A stretch of DNA of 64,000 nucleotides from Solibacillus sp. FSL R7-0668. Its GTDB lineage: Bacteria; Bacillota; Bacilli; Bacillales_A; Planococcaceae. The notes under the pieces were generated by a model. That model saw nothing but the letters and a program-made list of their open reading frames with translations, was not told the DNA's origin and did not search any database. Of the stretch, positions 36,814-47,413 are shown one piece after another; the first letter of the stretch is position 1, and the number at the start of each line of letters is the position of its first letter. Both the position numbers and the translations under genes were made by a program. The stretch covers positions 3,164,001 through 3,228,000 of the forward strand of contig NZ_JBBOUU010000001.1 of assembly GCF_038006205.1 (NCBI RefSeq), written 5' to 3'.

Positions 36814-36918
36814 CTATTTGACATTTGGCTATTAAGTATTGAATTGTGACTATTATAATTAAAATTTGACTATTATCTTAAAATTAATGGCTATTATCGC
36901 TACTTTTTTGGCTATTAT
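36814..36918 (+). repeat. Short direct repeats (CTATTAT) at ~21-base spacing
   Basis: The word CTATTA(T), usually preceded by TGA or TGG, occurs at 36829, 36850, 36870, 36891 and 36912, spaced 21, 20, 21 and 21 bases, with a variant CTATTT at 36814. The region lies between the NERD gene and the eno terminator and has no reading frame. The two-helical-turn spacing suggests protein binding, but low-complexity AT DNA could also give it. Confidence 0.6.
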
Positions 36919-36967
36919 CCCATCCCATCACACACCCCTCGCGAACCACTGCACAACAAATAAACCT

Positions 36968-37010
36968 AAAAAACAGCAGGGCTCCCGATTCTTGGAATGC
37001 ACCTGCTGCT
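36968..37010 (-). terminator. Terminator of the glycolysis operon after eno
   Basis: On the minus strand CAGCAGG and CCTGCTG enclose a loop with further pairing and are followed by TTTTTTAGG, 14 bases after the eno stop. Confidence 0.85.
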
Positions 37011-37023
37011 GGAAAATCAATAA

Positions 37024-38370
<1,347 letters not shown>

Positions 38371-38393
38371 TTATATAATCAACCGCACGAAAG

Positions 38394-39935
38394 CTATTCT
38401 TCGTTTGGCATAATTAACGATTTTCCTGTCATTTCAGCAGGCTGTGCAATTTGCATTAAATCAAGCATTGTTGGCGCTAAATCTGCTAAAATTCCGTCTT
38501 CATGTAACTTTACACCTGGCTTTGTTACGATGACTGGTACTGGATTGGTTGTATGGGCTGTCATTGGTTGATCATCTACTGTCACAACCTCATCTGAATT
38601 CCCGTGATCGGCGGTAATAATCGCTTGACCGCCCTTTGCTAGGATCGCATCAACAACGCGACCTAAGCATTCATCTACCGCCTCGATTGCTTTAATCGTT
38701 GGCGCGAGCATTCCTGAATGCCCTACCATGTCAGGATTTGCGAAGTTTAAAATAATGCCGTCAAATTTATCCGCTGCAATCGCGGCAAGCAAGGCATCCG
38801 TTACTTCATAGGCACTCATTTCTGGCTTTAAGTCATAGGTTGCTACTTTCGGTGAGGCGATTAAAATACGCTCCTCGCCTGCAAATGTTTCCTCACGACC
38901 ACCACTCATAAAGAATGTTACATGCGGATACTTTTCCGTTTCGGCAATACGTAACTGCGTTTTACCCGCTTTTGAAATGACTTCCCCAACGGTATTGATT
39001 AAGTTGTCATTTTCAAATGCCACATCTGCGACAACATCATCACTATAATGCGTGAATGACACGAATTTTATGTTTTTCGGATGCTTTTCAGATAATGGCA
39101 TCGCGTCAAACGCTTCATTCGTAAACACTGTGGATAATTGAATCGCACGGTCTGGGCGGAAATTAAAGAAGATGACCGCATCATTTGTATCCACTGTCGC
39201 CACTGGTGCGCCTTCTTCTGTTAGGACAAATGGAATGACAAACTCATCATTTACTTCACGCTCATAGGAAGACTCTACACCCGCATAAGCTGTTGCTGCC
39301 GTTTGACCAACACCGTCCACTAATGCGTTGTATGTTAAGCTAACGCGCTCCCAGCGTTTGTCGCGGTCCATCGCATAATAACGACCATGAATCGAAGCAA
39401 ATTTACCAATACCGATTTCTGTCATTTGCTTTTCCGTTTCTAAAATATAGTCACGTGCCGTTGTTGGACCAACATCACGACCATCTAAGAAACCGTGGAC
39501 ATATACTTCTTTTAAACCTTTTGCCTTTGCTAATTTTAAGAGGGCAAATAGGTGCTCGTAATGGCTATGTACCCCACCATCTGAAAGTAAGCCCATTAAG
39601 TGTAATTTGGATCCGTGTTTTTTCGCATGCTCTACTGCTGCTAAAAACTTTTCATTGCGGAAGAAATCACCTTCACGAATCGATTTATGAATACGTGTTA
39701 AGCTTTGATACACAATGCGACCTGCACCAATATTTAAGTGCCCAACTTCAGAGTTCCCCATTTGACCATCTGGTAGACCTACCGCTTCACCACTTGCTGT
39801 AAGTGTTGCATGTGGGTAACTACTCCAATAACGGTCAAAGTTTGGTTTGTTCGCTTGTGCGACAGCATTGCCTTTCACTTCTTCACGAAAGGCAAAACCA
39901 TCTAAAATAATGAGTGCTACGGGTTGTTTAGGCAT
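38394..39935 (-). CDS. gpmI: 2,3-bisphosphoglycerate-independent phosphoglycerate mutase
   Basis: A 513-residue manganese-dependent mutase that interconverts 3- and 2-phosphoglycerate. The alkaline-phosphatase-like core shows [11 protein letters not shown] at the start, catalytic Ser62 in [16 protein letters not shown], and metal sites in DGRDVGP and [11 protein letters not shown]. It overlaps tpiA by 8 bases, so the two are translationally coupled. In spore formers this Mn- and pH-sensitive enzyme controls the 3-phosphoglycerate store of spores. Confidence 0.98.
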   Translation of the reverse strand: MPKQPVALIILDGFAFREEVKGNAVAQANKPNFDRYWSSYPHATLTASGEAVGLPDGQMGNSEVGHLNIGAGRIVYQSLTRIHKSIREGDFFRNEKFLAAVEHAKKHGSKLHLMGLLSDGGVHSHYEHLFALLKLAKAKGLKEVYVHGFLDGRDVGPTTARDYILETEKQMTEIGIGKFASIHGRYYAMDRDKRWERVSLTYNALVDGVGQTAATAYAGVESSYEREVNDEFVIPFVLTEEGAPVATVDTNDAVIFFNFRPDRAIQLSTVFTNEAFDAMPLSEKHPKNIKFVSFTHYSDDVVADVAFENDNLINTVGEVISKAGKTQLRIAETEKYPHVTFFMSGGREETFAGEERILIASPKVATYDLKPEMSAYEVTDALLAAIAADKFDGIILNFANPDMVGHSGMLAPTIKAIEAVDECLGRVVDAILAKGGQAIITADHGNSDEVVTVDDQPMTAHTTNPVPVIVTKPGVKLHEDGILADLAPTMLDLMQIAQPAEMTGKSLIMPNEE

Positions 39936-40689
39936 TTGCTGCCGCCTCCAATAATTTCATAAATGACGCAGGTTGTAAGCTTGCACCGCCAACTAATGCA
40001 CCATCAATATGTTCTTTTGCTAATAATTCTTCAATATTTTCTGGCTTGACACTGCCGCCGTACTGAATACGTACTTTGTCAGCTGTGTCTTTACCATATA
40101 AGCTTTCGACTACTGCTCGAATCGAACCACAAACTGCGTTAGCATCATCTGCTGTTGCTGTTTTGCCTGTTCCGATTGCCCAAATTGGTTCGTAGGCAAT
40201 GACTATATGCTCTACTTCAGCCGCTGCAAAGCCTTCTAACGCTTTCGTCATTTGCCCCGCAACCTTACTTTCTGTAGAACCCGCCTCACGCTCTTCTAAT
40301 GTTTCACCACAGCAAATAATTGGCACGATGCCATGATTTAAGGCTGCACGTACTTTTTTATTTACGGCATCATCTGTTTCGTTAAATAGCTCACGGCGCT
40401 CTGAATGCCCTAAAATGACATAGTCTACATGGATGTTTGACAGCATGGCTGGGCTAATTTCGCCTGTAAATGCACCCTCATCTTCAAAGTGCATGTTTTG
40501 GGCACCGATTGCTAAAGATGAGTCCTCTGCCGCTACCACTAATGTTGGTAAATAAAGTGCTGGTGCACAAATAACAGCATCCACCTTATCTGGAGAAGGA
40601 ATCGCTTGCTGAATTTCTTCAACAAAGTCAACCGCCTCATCAAATGTTTTATACATTTTCCAGTTTCCTGCTACGATTGGTTTACGCAT
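39928..40689 (-). CDS. tpiA: Triosephosphate isomerase
   Basis: A 253-residue TIM barrel interconverting dihydroxyacetone phosphate and glyceraldehyde 3-phosphate. Catalytic residues are visible: Lys in GNWKMYK, His in [12 protein letters not shown], Glu in [12 protein letters not shown], plus the phosphate loop YGGSVKPEN. It starts 13 bases after pgk and overlaps gpmI by 8 bases. Confidence 0.99.
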   Translation of the reverse strand: MRKPIVAGNWKMYKTFDEAVDFVEEIQQAIPSPDKVDAVICAPALYLPTLVVAAEDSSLAIGAQNMHFEDEGAFTGEISPAMLSNIHVDYVILGHSERRELFNETDDAVNKKVRAALNHGIVPIICCGETLEEREAGSTESKVAGQMTKALEGFAAAEVEHIVIAYEPIWAIGTGKTATADDANAVCGSIRAVVESLYGKDTADKVRIQYGGSVKPENIEELLAKEHIDGALVGGASLQPASFMKLLEAAANA

Positions 40690-40702
40690 TCAAGAATTCC
40701 CC

Positions 40703-41887
40703 CTATTTGTCATTTAGTGCTACAATGCCCGGTAATGCTTTGCCTTCCATTAACTCTAATGAAGCACCGCCACCTGTTGAGATGTGATCCATTTTGCCAG
40801 CTACTTCGAATTTTTCTACTGCTGCTGCTGAGTCACCGCCACCGATAATTGTGTAGCCCTCTGTTACTGCCATCGCATCAGCCACTGTTTTTGTACCGTT
40901 TGCGAATTTTTCCATTTCGAATACACCCATTGGTCCGTTCCAAATGATTAATTTTGATGCTTTGATTACTTCCGCATAATTTTCAGCCGTTTTTGGACCG
41001 ATATCAAGTCCCATCCAATCAGAAGGAATCGCATCGATTGCGACTACTTGTGTTTCTGCATCTTTTGAGAATTCGTTTGCGACTACTGCATCAACTGGCA
41101 TGTGTAACTGAACACCTTTTGCTTTTGCTTGTTCGATGAAGCTTTTTGCTAATTCAATTTTATCTTCTTCTAATAAAGATTTACCGATGTCATGACCCAT
41201 TGCTTTTACGAATGTGAAGACTAAGCCCCCACCGATAATTAAGTGATCTACTTTATCTAATAAGTTTTCGATGACGCCGATTTTATCTTTAACTTTCGCA
41301 CCACCAATAATGGCTGTGAATGGACGCTCTGGGTTGGATAATGCTTTACCAAGTACGTCTAATTCTTTTTCCATTAATAAGCCTGATACTGCTGGAACAA
41401 ATTTCGCAATTCCTTCTGTTGAAGCATGTGCACGGTGAGCTGCGCCGAACGCATCATTAATATACAGGTCTGCTAATTTAGCAAACTCTTGTGCTAATGC
41501 TGCATCATTTTTCTCTTCCCCTTTATGGAAGCGTACATTTTCAAGAAGGACAATATCGCCGTCTTGCATGTTATTTACTGCTGCTTCAACTGCTGCGCCA
41601 ATCGATTCGTCTAGCTTTGTAACGGGCTTGTTCATCAGTTCTGCTAAGCGAGTACCTACAGCTGTTAAACGCATCTCTTCGTTCACTTCACCTTTTGGAC
41701 GGCCAAGGTGTGAAGCTAAGATTACTTTTGCACCTGCATTTACTAATTGCTCAATTGTTGGGATTGCTGCACGAATACGCGTTTCGTCAGTAATTTTCCC
41801 CGCCTCCATCGGCACATTGAAATCCACACGTACAAATACGCGCTTCCCTTTTACATCTATATCATTCATTGACTTCTTTAAAAACAT
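40703..41887 (-). CDS. pgk: Phosphoglycerate kinase
   Basis: A 394-residue kinase making ATP from 1,3-bisphosphoglycerate. Marks: [36 protein letters not shown] and the C-terminal nucleotide loop [10 protein letters not shown], then [21 protein letters not shown] precedes the ATG at 41887. A 370-base gap with a terminator separates it from gap, so the pgk operon likely has its own promoter besides readthrough. Confidence 0.99.
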   Translation of the reverse strand: MFLKKSMNDIDVKGKRVFVRVDFNVPMEAGKITDETRIRAAIPTIEQLVNAGAKVILASHLGRPKGEVNEEMRLTAVGTRLAELMNKPVTKLDESIGAAVEAAVNNMQDGDIVLLENVRFHKGEEKNDAALAQEFAKLADLYINDAFGAAHRAHASTEGIAKFVPAVSGLLMEKELDVLGKALSNPERPFTAIIGGAKVKDKIGVIENLLDKVDHLIIGGGLVFTFVKAMGHDIGKSLLEEDKIELAKSFIEQAKAKGVQLHMPVDAVVANEFSKDAETQVVAIDAIPSDWMGLDIGPKTAENYAEVIKASKLIIWNGPMGVFEMEKFANGTKTVADAMAVTEGYTIIGGGDSAAAVEKFEVAGKMDHISTGGGASLELMEGKALPGIVALNDK

Positions 41888-42099
41888 AAAGATAATCCTC
41901 CTTCAGTTTTGATTTTAGTAATCGTTATGAGTTAATCATACTTGTTAATCTTAGAAAAGCACATTTCACGCAAATATGGCGAGAAATGATATCTTTTTTT
42001 ATGTGGATTTCCTTGAAAATTTTATATTTCCCTATCTACCAAGTTAAATAGTATCAAAATTCAGCAGTACTGTCTTGCATGGCCCTTATCGTTTTTCAG

Positions 42100-42143
42100 A
42101 AAAAAAGAGCGGTTCGGGTACTTATGATTCCCTGCCGCTCTTT
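42100..42143 (-). terminator. Terminator between gap and pgk
   Basis: On the minus strand AAGAGCGGCAGGG pairs with CCCGAACCGCTCTT (inner mismatch) and is followed by a run of seven T. The remaining bases of the 42-kb gap (41888-42257) hold no gene. Confidence 0.85.
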
Positions 42144-42257
42144 ACCCTTATATATTATAAGTCGTTCTGAAATTAAAGGCTATACTTTTTATGACGAATA
42201 ACCTATATTATGTCACACTTTTTCTTTAATTTTTAAAAAGTATGTCACATTTAACGA

Positions 42258-43271
42258 TTACGCTTTGTCAATTCCTTGATCTGCAATGTATAAGGCTAAG
42301 TCCATTAAACGTGTTGAGTAACCGATTTCGTTGTCATACCAAGAAACCACTTTAACCATGCGACCTTCCATTACCATTGTTGATAAGCCATCAATTGTTG
42401 AAGATGCTGGGTTCCCGTTGTAATCAATTGATACAAGTGGTAACTCATTGTACGCTAAAATTCCTTTTAACTCGCCTTCTGAAGCTGCTTTTAATGCACC
42501 ATTTACATCTTCTAATGTTACATCTGTGTTTAACTCTGCCACTAGGTCAACACATGATACGTTCGGTGTTGGGACACGCATCGAGAAGCCGTCTAGTTTT
42601 CCTTTTAATTGTGGTAATACTTTTGATACGGCCACTGCTGCTCCTGTTGTCGTAGGAATCATGGATACCGCGCCTGCACGTGCACGACGTGGGTCAGCAT
42701 GCGGGAAGTCAAGGATGCGTTGGTCGTTTGTGTATGAGTGAATTGTCGTCATCATGCCGCGTTTAATGCCGAATTTTTCGTCTAATACCTTGGCTAGTGG
42801 TGCTAAACAGTTTGTTGTACAAGAAGCGTTTGAAATCACGTTTTCGGATGGGCTGTAATCCGTGTGGTTAACACCCATTACATAAGTTGGCATTTCACCT
42901 TTTGCAGGTGCTGAAAGAATCGCCTTTTTCGCACCAGCTTCGATATGCTTCGAAACTTCTTCCAATGAACGCCATTTCCCTGTACATTCTAAAACAACAT
43001 CTACACCTAGCTCACCCCATGGTAATTTAGCTGGGTCTTTTTCAGAAAACACTTGAATACGTTTACCGTTAACAATAAATGCGTTTTCTTCTGCTTGTAC
43101 ATCTGCATCGTAAACGCCATGTACAGAGTCATATTTTAAAAGATGTGCTAATTGACCAGCGTCTGTTAAATCATTTACTGCAACTACTTCAAATTCCTCA
43201 TGCTTCATCGCTTCACGGAATACTAAACGTCCGATTCGTCCAAATCCATTAATTGCTAACTGTAAAACCAT
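42258..43271 (-). CDS. gap: Glyceraldehyde-3-phosphate dehydrogenase (glycolytic, NAD type)
   Basis: A 337-residue GAPDH. The start at 43271 (MVLQLAINGFGRIGRLVFRE) is set by GGAGG 8 bases upstream; an upstream in-frame TTG lies over that site. NAD-binding AINGFGRIGR and AVNDLTDAGQLAHLLKYDSVHG resemble the NAD-specific GapA of Bacillus rather than the NADP-using GapB. Catalytic Cys151 is in SNASCTTNC. It follows cggR by 69 bases, in which a stable stem-loop lies. Confidence 0.98.
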   Translation of the reverse strand: MVLQLAINGFGRIGRLVFREAMKHEEFEVVAVNDLTDAGQLAHLLKYDSVHGVYDADVQAEENAFIVNGKRIQVFSEKDPAKLPWGELGVDVVLECTGKWRSLEEVSKHIEAGAKKAILSAPAKGEMPTYVMGVNHTDYSPSENVISNASCTTNCLAPLAKVLDEKFGIKRGMMTTIHSYTNDQRILDFPHADPRRARAGAVSMIPTTTGAAVAVSKVLPQLKGKLDGFSMRVPTPNVSCVDLVAELNTDVTLEDVNGALKAASEGELKGILAYNELPLVSIDYNGNPASSTIDGLSTMVMEGRMVKVVSWYDNEIGYSTRLMDLALYIADQGIDKA

Positions 43272-43305
43272 GTGTAATTCCTCCAATATGTTATTTATTT
43301 AAACA

Positions 43306-43324
43306 GTATGGTGTATCACCATAC
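43306..43324 (-). promoter_or_regulatory. Stem-loop in the cggR-gap spacer (likely mRNA processing site)
   Basis: GTATGGTG and CACCATAC enclose a 3-base loop, a perfect 8-base stem between the cggR stop and the gap ribosome site. In Bacillus subtilis the cggR-gapA message is cut just upstream of such a hairpin, which then protects the gapA part. The same role is inferred here. Confidence 0.7.
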
Positions 43325-43340
43325 GTTTTAAAAAACTATT

Positions 43341-44369
43341 TCATTTCGCAAGGATTGCATTTGCGGTTTGTTCATCCGTAATTAGGATTGTTTGTGCCAC
43401 TGTATTTTTAAAATACGCTTGAATCGCTGGCGCTTTATTATGTCCTGCTGCTATTGCAAGTACATGTCGTGCCTGATTCACCTGCTCAAGCTGAATACCA
43501 ATCGTCCGTATATGATGCACGATGTCTCCTTGCTCGTTGAAGTAATAGCCAAACGCTTCCCCAACAGCGCCCTTTTCATCAAGTGCTTGCTGCTCTAACG
43601 GAGAACTATTTCGACGCTGGGCCATTTCGTTTGCTGCACCGATTCCATGAACAACAATATTTACTTGTTCATAATGTGCAATCATTTCTTGAATAATTGG
43701 CTCTTGTTTCATCGCTTCATGAGCCTGTGCACTTAAATGCTCTGGTAAAAACAGTGTGCGATACGTTGCGCCCGTCTTTTTCGCGAATTTTGCAACGATT
43801 GTATTGGCTTGGAATGTCATTTCATCGCCCATACCACCACGCGCTGCTAGAAATTCGACTTCGCTTAGTACCGTATTTGGCACTAAATATTCTTTTAAGG
43901 AGGCAACACTACTTCCACCCGTAACAGCAATCTTATCTTTACTTTGCGCAATTTTCAGCAGGATTTGTGCAGCTTCCTTGCCAAGCAACTGTTTCACCGT
44001 AACATCTGACTCGACATCTCCCGAAACAATGACCACACGGCTAATTCCAAACTTGTGAGCTAGCTGCTGTTCTTTCGCAACAATACCTGATAATTCACGA
44101 TACAACTCTGAAAGCTGTTCTAATACTACATAACCCGTTGGCGAACAAATCATACCTTTTTTTTGAACAGATATAAGTTGCTGTTCACTAAGTATCGTGA
44201 TTTCATTCCGTACATCTCGCTCGGTCATATGAAGTTGCTCTGCCAATGCACGTCTTCCAACTGGACCAAATGTCGCAAGCGTCTGTAAAATTCGAAAGCG
44301 CTTTTGAAATAAAGCATCGATTTCAGGCATCAATTTGCGCTCCGCTTCAAAAAATGTCACATTGTCCAA
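43341..44369 (-). CDS. cggR: Central glycolytic genes regulator CggR
   Basis: A 342-residue SorC/DeoR-type repressor. An N-terminal winged helix (~25-80: RFRILQTLATFGPVGRRALAEQLHMTERDVRNEI) precedes a sugar-phosphate-binding domain of the isomerase fold (~95-340, with KIAVTGGSSVASLKEYL and VVHGIGAANEMAQRR). It represses its own operon until fructose-1,6-bisphosphate rises. The operator upstream and the gap gene downstream match the known Bacillus arrangement. Confidence 0.97.
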   Translation of the reverse strand: MDNVTFFEAERKLMPEIDALFQKRFRILQTLATFGPVGRRALAEQLHMTERDVRNEITILSEQQLISVQKKGMICSPTGYVVLEQLSELYRELSGIVAKEQQLAHKFGISRVVIVSGDVESDVTVKQLLGKEAAQILLKIAQSKDKIAVTGGSSVASLKEYLVPNTVLSEVEFLAARGGMGDEMTFQANTIVAKFAKKTGATYRTLFLPEHLSAQAHEAMKQEPIIQEMIAHYEQVNIVVHGIGAANEMAQRRNSSPLEQQALDEKGAVGEAFGYYFNEQGDIVHHIRTIGIQLEQVNQARHVLAIAAGHNKAPAIQAYFKNTVAQTILITDEQTANAILAK

Positions 44370-44391
44370 AAAATCACCTACTCTTACTTAA

Positions 44392-44430
44392 GGGACTATT
44401 TTTGTCCCACCGAATTATTTTTAGTCCCAC
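44392..44430 (-). promoter_or_regulatory. CggR operator
   Basis: Between promoter and gene, the minus strand shows TGGGACAAAAATAGTCCC after a first TGTGGGACTAAAAAT. The repeated GGGAC halves correspond to the known two-site CggR operator, placed downstream of the transcription start. Confidence 0.85.
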
Positions 44431-44459
44431 ATGGAGCAAAAAAAATAATTTGTGCCTTC

Positions 44460-44488
44460 ATTGTAAAATAAATCCCATAAAATTGCAA
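44460..44488 (-). promoter_or_regulatory. Promoter of the cggR-gap operon
   Basis: TTGCAA (44483-44488) and TACAAT (44460-44465) on the minus strand, 17 bases apart, place the start near 44453, just upstream of the operator. Confidence 0.75.
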
Positions 44489-44536
44489 CTGATTTTTCGT
44501 TATTTCGAGCATCCTCTTGCAAATTACGCTAAATGA

Positions 44537-44770
44537 TTAGTCATTTAGCGCATCGAATAATGTGACATAATCCAATTGCCCGTATTGAATGACTTTCCCA
44601 TCCTTTTCAACAACCGGTATCATGAGCATATATTTTTCGTGCAATTCATCATGCTCTTCTATATTGAATTGTTCAATCGTAAAAGAAATGTCATCCTGTA
44701 CGATTTTTAAAGTATGTAAGCCTTCGATGCAAAGCTCGCAGTTTGGACGAGAATAAAATTTTACAAGCAC
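44537..44770 (-). CDS. Glutaredoxin-like thiol protein
   Basis: A 77-residue thioredoxin-fold protein: VKFYSRPNCELCIEGLHTL with the CxxC pair Cys11-Cys14, a helix, and the cis-proline segment MIPVVEKDGKVI near residues 49-60. It resembles the small glutaredoxin family protein found upstream of cggR in several Bacillales. It has its own ribosome site and ends just before the cggR promoter. Substrates are unknown. Confidence 0.88.
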   Translation of the reverse strand: MLVKFYSRPNCELCIEGLHTLKIVQDDISFTIEQFNIEEHDELHEKYMLMIPVVEKDGKVIQYGQLDYVTLFDALND

Positions 44771-44830
44771 TGTAGCATTCTCCTTTCTCTATTATAAAAT
44801 ATATAACGTTTACATAAGCTTTTTTCAACT

Positions 44831-44868
44831 AAAAAGCAGCCCGTCTTGTGTATACGAGCCGCTTTTTT
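44831..44868. terminator. Bidirectional terminator after the TPM-domain gene
   Basis: AAAGCAGCCCGT pairs with ACGAGCCGCTTT (minor mismatches); T-runs flank it on both strands. It lies 25 bases after the TPM gene stop. Confidence 0.82.
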
Positions 44869-44892
44869 AATACTTATTCACACGAACGGCTA

Positions 44893-45666
44893 TCAAAACT
44901 TTCTGCCCGCGCCGCCTCCGGATGATCCACCTCCACCAAAGCCGCCGAAGCCACCTGTTGAACTGCCGCCACCGCCAAAGCCGCCACCAAAACTACCTGG
45001 GAAACCACCCTGTCGGTAAACTCTACGTGCCATGCGTCGGCGTCCACCCGGGCCACCGCCTCCACCATATTTTGTAATGAAGAAATAGACAATGACAATG
45101 AAAATAATAAAACCTATCGAAATTTCTCCATCATCATTCGCTGAAACAGGCTTTACGAAATCCGCGCCACTTGTATCGCCCCCCATTTCTTCATAAAACT
45201 GCCAAAAGATATTAGCGAATGCATTTGTATAATCACCATTAACTAAATATGGCTTCATATACGTATCAATCATCTCACCTAGTAACCCATCTGGATAATC
45301 CCCTTCAAGTCCATCCCCAACCGATATCCAAACATCATTTTTTCCCGTTCCTTGATTTGTTGTCGCAAAAATGAGCATGCCATTATCAGCTTCTGCGTCA
45401 CCAATTCCCCATTTTCGGATTGTTTCTGTCCCAAATTCATATGGTGCTAATCCACCGATCGTATCAATGGTCATCATCACAATCACGTTTCCCGTGGAGC
45501 CTTCAAGTGCTTTCGCTGCTTGAATTAAATTTTGTTCAACATCAGCAGAGATTACATTCCCATAATCATGAACATAGGAATTATATGCCGGCTTTTGCGG
45601 AATGGCTGCCAATACTTGCATCGGCAGTATTGTAAACAACAAAATCAGCACAGCCATTTTTTTCAT
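44893..45666 (-). CDS. TPM domain protein (YgcG family), membrane anchored
   Basis: A 257-residue exported protein. Signal peptide 1-21 (MKKMAVLILLFTILPMQVLA), TPM domain ~27-160 (YVHDYGNVISADVEQNL, GNVIVMMTIDTIGG, FGTETIRKWGIGDAEADNGMLI), a membrane helix near 188-205 and a Gly/Ser-rich C-terminus that ends SGGGAGRKF. AAAGGGGG sets the ATG at 45666. It follows a LemA gene by 84 bases; LemA and TPM proteins are a recurrent pair, possibly acting in envelope quality control. The function remains unclear. Confidence 0.88.
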   Translation of the reverse strand: MKKMAVLILLFTILPMQVLAAIPQKPAYNSYVHDYGNVISADVEQNLIQAAKALEGSTGNVIVMMTIDTIGGLAPYEFGTETIRKWGIGDAEADNGMLIFATTNQGTGKNDVWISVGDGLEGDYPDGLLGEMIDTYMKPYLVNGDYTNAFANIFWQFYEEMGGDTSGADFVKPVSANDDGEISIGFIIFIVIVYFFITKYGGGGGPGGRRRMARRVYRQGGFPGSFGGGFGGGGSSTGGFGGFGGGGSSGGGAGRKF

Positions 45667-45750
45667 GTATCCGTCCCCCTTTAGAAGCGACAATCTGAAG
45701 TGCCGCTTATAGATTTTTTGAACATAACGGCAACATGATGCCTAGAATGT

Positions 45751-46347
45751 TTAGTCATCACTACCAAAATCAATGGTTGGCGATTCTTCTACACCTTCTT
45801 TAATTTCGAAATAGTCTTTTTTCTCAAAGCCGAACATGCCCGCAATGATATTACCAGGGAAGCGACGGACATCATTATTAAATGTTTGGACTGTTTCGTT
45901 ATAATCTTTACGTGCCACCGCCAAACGATTTTCAGTACCAGCAAGCTCATCCATTAAACGTGTAAATTGGACATCCGCCTTTAACTCTGGATAGTTCTCT
46001 ACGATGACTAATAAACGTGACAATGCAGAAGATAAATCATTACTCGCATCCGCTGTTTCTTCTACTGTATTGGCATTTCCATATTCCGTGCGTGCATTAG
46101 CAATTTGTGTAAACACTTCTTCCTCATGTTCTGCATAGCCCTTTACCGTATTTACTAAATTAGGAATTAAATCAAATCTTCGTTGTAATTGGTTTTCTAC
46201 TTGCGCCCATGTAGCATCTACCTTTTCCTCACCTGTTACGAGGCCATTATATTTTGGCACCATCATAACTGCTGCAATAACTACAATTGCTACAATGGCA
46301 ATGAGCGCAATCAATAGCGCACTTCCTTTTTGATTTTTTACATACAT
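45751..46347 (-). CDS. lemA: LemA family membrane protein
   Basis: A 198-residue protein with an N-terminal membrane anchor (LLIALIAIVAIVVIAAVMMV), then YNGLVTGEEKVDATWAQVENQLQRRFDLIPNLVNTVKGYAEHEEEVF, the hallmark of LemA, and FNNDVRRFPGNIIAGMFGFEKKDYFE. The ATG at 46347 is preceded by GGAGAGGG. It pairs with the TPM protein downstream. The family has an extracytoplasmic helical bundle; its role is unknown. Confidence 0.93.
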   Translation of the reverse strand: MYVKNQKGSALLIALIAIVAIVVIAAVMMVPKYNGLVTGEEKVDATWAQVENQLQRRFDLIPNLVNTVKGYAEHEEEVFTQIANARTEYGNANTVEETADASNDLSSALSRLLVIVENYPELKADVQFTRLMDELAGTENRLAVARKDYNETVQTFNNDVRRFPGNIIAGMFGFEKKDYFEIKEGVEESPTIDFGSDD

Positions 46348-46439
46348 TACGAACACCCTCTCCTTAAAAAATGCGTATAAAATTTTTATTATTCCTCACA
46401 ATAAGAACGTACGAAATTTCTTAAATTGGAGGTTTATTA

Positions 46440-47051
46440 ATGTTTACCCAATCATCACAATCTCAAGACAATCAAATGCCCTTTTCTCAGAACCACGGTG
46501 CCCACGAACTGCTTGACGTTCACGAAGTACTAAGTACCATGATTGCTGGCTTAAACCAATTTGTGCTACTGCGTGACCATGTACAAGATAGCGAGCTCTT
46601 AAATATTATGGATCGTCAGTACGCATTCATGCTCGACGAATATAATATTACAATGGAAGCCTATAAAACTGGGCATGACCCGCAGCATCCTACCCGTAGC
46701 TACAATATGCAAATGGGCAATGATACAAATTATGGCATGACAGCAGGCGCCCCGAAAAAGCCAATGACTTCGGCAAATGAAATAAATGATGCGGTCATTT
46801 CAGGCTTCATGCTCGGCTGTCATAAAGCAGGGGCAAAAGGAAAAACGGCTGCTGCGCTTGAAACAACTAATCCAGTCGTACGCAGAGTTTTACAGGACTC
46901 TGTCGCTAACTGTATCGAAATGGCTTACGAAGTTTCACTTTATGAAAACAAAAAAGGCATTTACCAAGTACCACAGTTATCCGAACAAGATATGAATATC
47001 ATGCTGAACATGTATGGACAAGCAGAGAAAGCAAAAAATATGCCAAACTAA
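46440..47051 (+). CDS. Spore coat protein, CotF family
   Basis: A 203-residue ferritin-like helical protein of the coat protein F family: HGAHELLDVHEVLSTMIAGLNQFVLLRDHVQDSEL near residues 19-53, then LLNIMDRQYAFMLDEYNITMEAYKTG, and a second helical pair at ~110-190. GGAGG precedes the ATG. It indicates an endospore-forming host and would be made in the mother cell under sigma-E or sigma-K; no such promoter was identified with confidence. Confidence 0.88.
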   Translation: MFTQSSQSQDNQMPFSQNHGAHELLDVHEVLSTMIAGLNQFVLLRDHVQDSELLNIMDRQYAFMLDEYNITMEAYKTGHDPQHPTRSYNMQMGNDTNYGMTAGAPKKPMTSANEINDAVISGFMLGCHKAGAKGKTAAALETTNPVVRRVLQDSVANCIEMAYEVSLYENKKGIYQVPQLSEQDMNIMLNMYGQAEKAKNMPN

Positions 47052-47121
47052 ATTCCTCAGCATACCAATATATTACGGATGAAATAAGCAAATGTTTCTT
47101 ATTTCTCTCAAAATGCAAAAG

Positions 47122-47152
47122 GAGCATGCGCCATTATTTTGTGCGCATGCTC
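47122..47152. terminator. Shared terminator between convergent genes
   Basis: GAGCATGCGC / GCGCATGCTC, a perfect 10-base stem, lies between the CotF-like gene and the small gene on the other strand, with short T-runs on both sides. Confidence 0.8.
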
Positions 47153-47180
47153 TTCTTATTAAACGAAGCAATTTTTTATC

Positions 47181-47393
47181 TCACTTATTCAATTGCTCAT
47201 ATAGCTTAGACGAAAAATACTTTCTCGTCTCTGCCATTTTAATATGCAAAATTAATTCATCTTTCGTATCTACATTCATAAAAGTTACATATGCACCTTC
47301 TAAATCTTCGCTAATATTGGTGAAAATGTAGTTTTGCGCTAGTAGTTGATCAATTTGCTGCATTTCCTTTTCGACAAACTGAAATTCTGACAT
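47181..47393 (-). CDS. Small hypothetical protein, 70 residues
   Basis: A short acidic soluble protein: a helical start (EFQFVEKEMQQIDQLLAQNY), then strands (YIFTNISEDLEGAYVTFMNVDTKDELILHIKMAETRKYFSSKLYEQL). GAGGTGG lies just upstream of the ATG. No family is recognised. It is followed by the shared terminator and lies 20 bases beyond the end of the pyrimidine permease gene, on the same strand, so readthrough from that operon is possible. Confidence 0.7.
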   Translation of the reverse strand: MSEFQFVEKEMQQIDQLLAQNYIFTNISEDLEGAYVTFMNVDTKDELILHIKMAETRKYFSSKLYEQLNK

Positions 47394-47413
47394 AACCCCA
47401 CCTCTTCACTATT

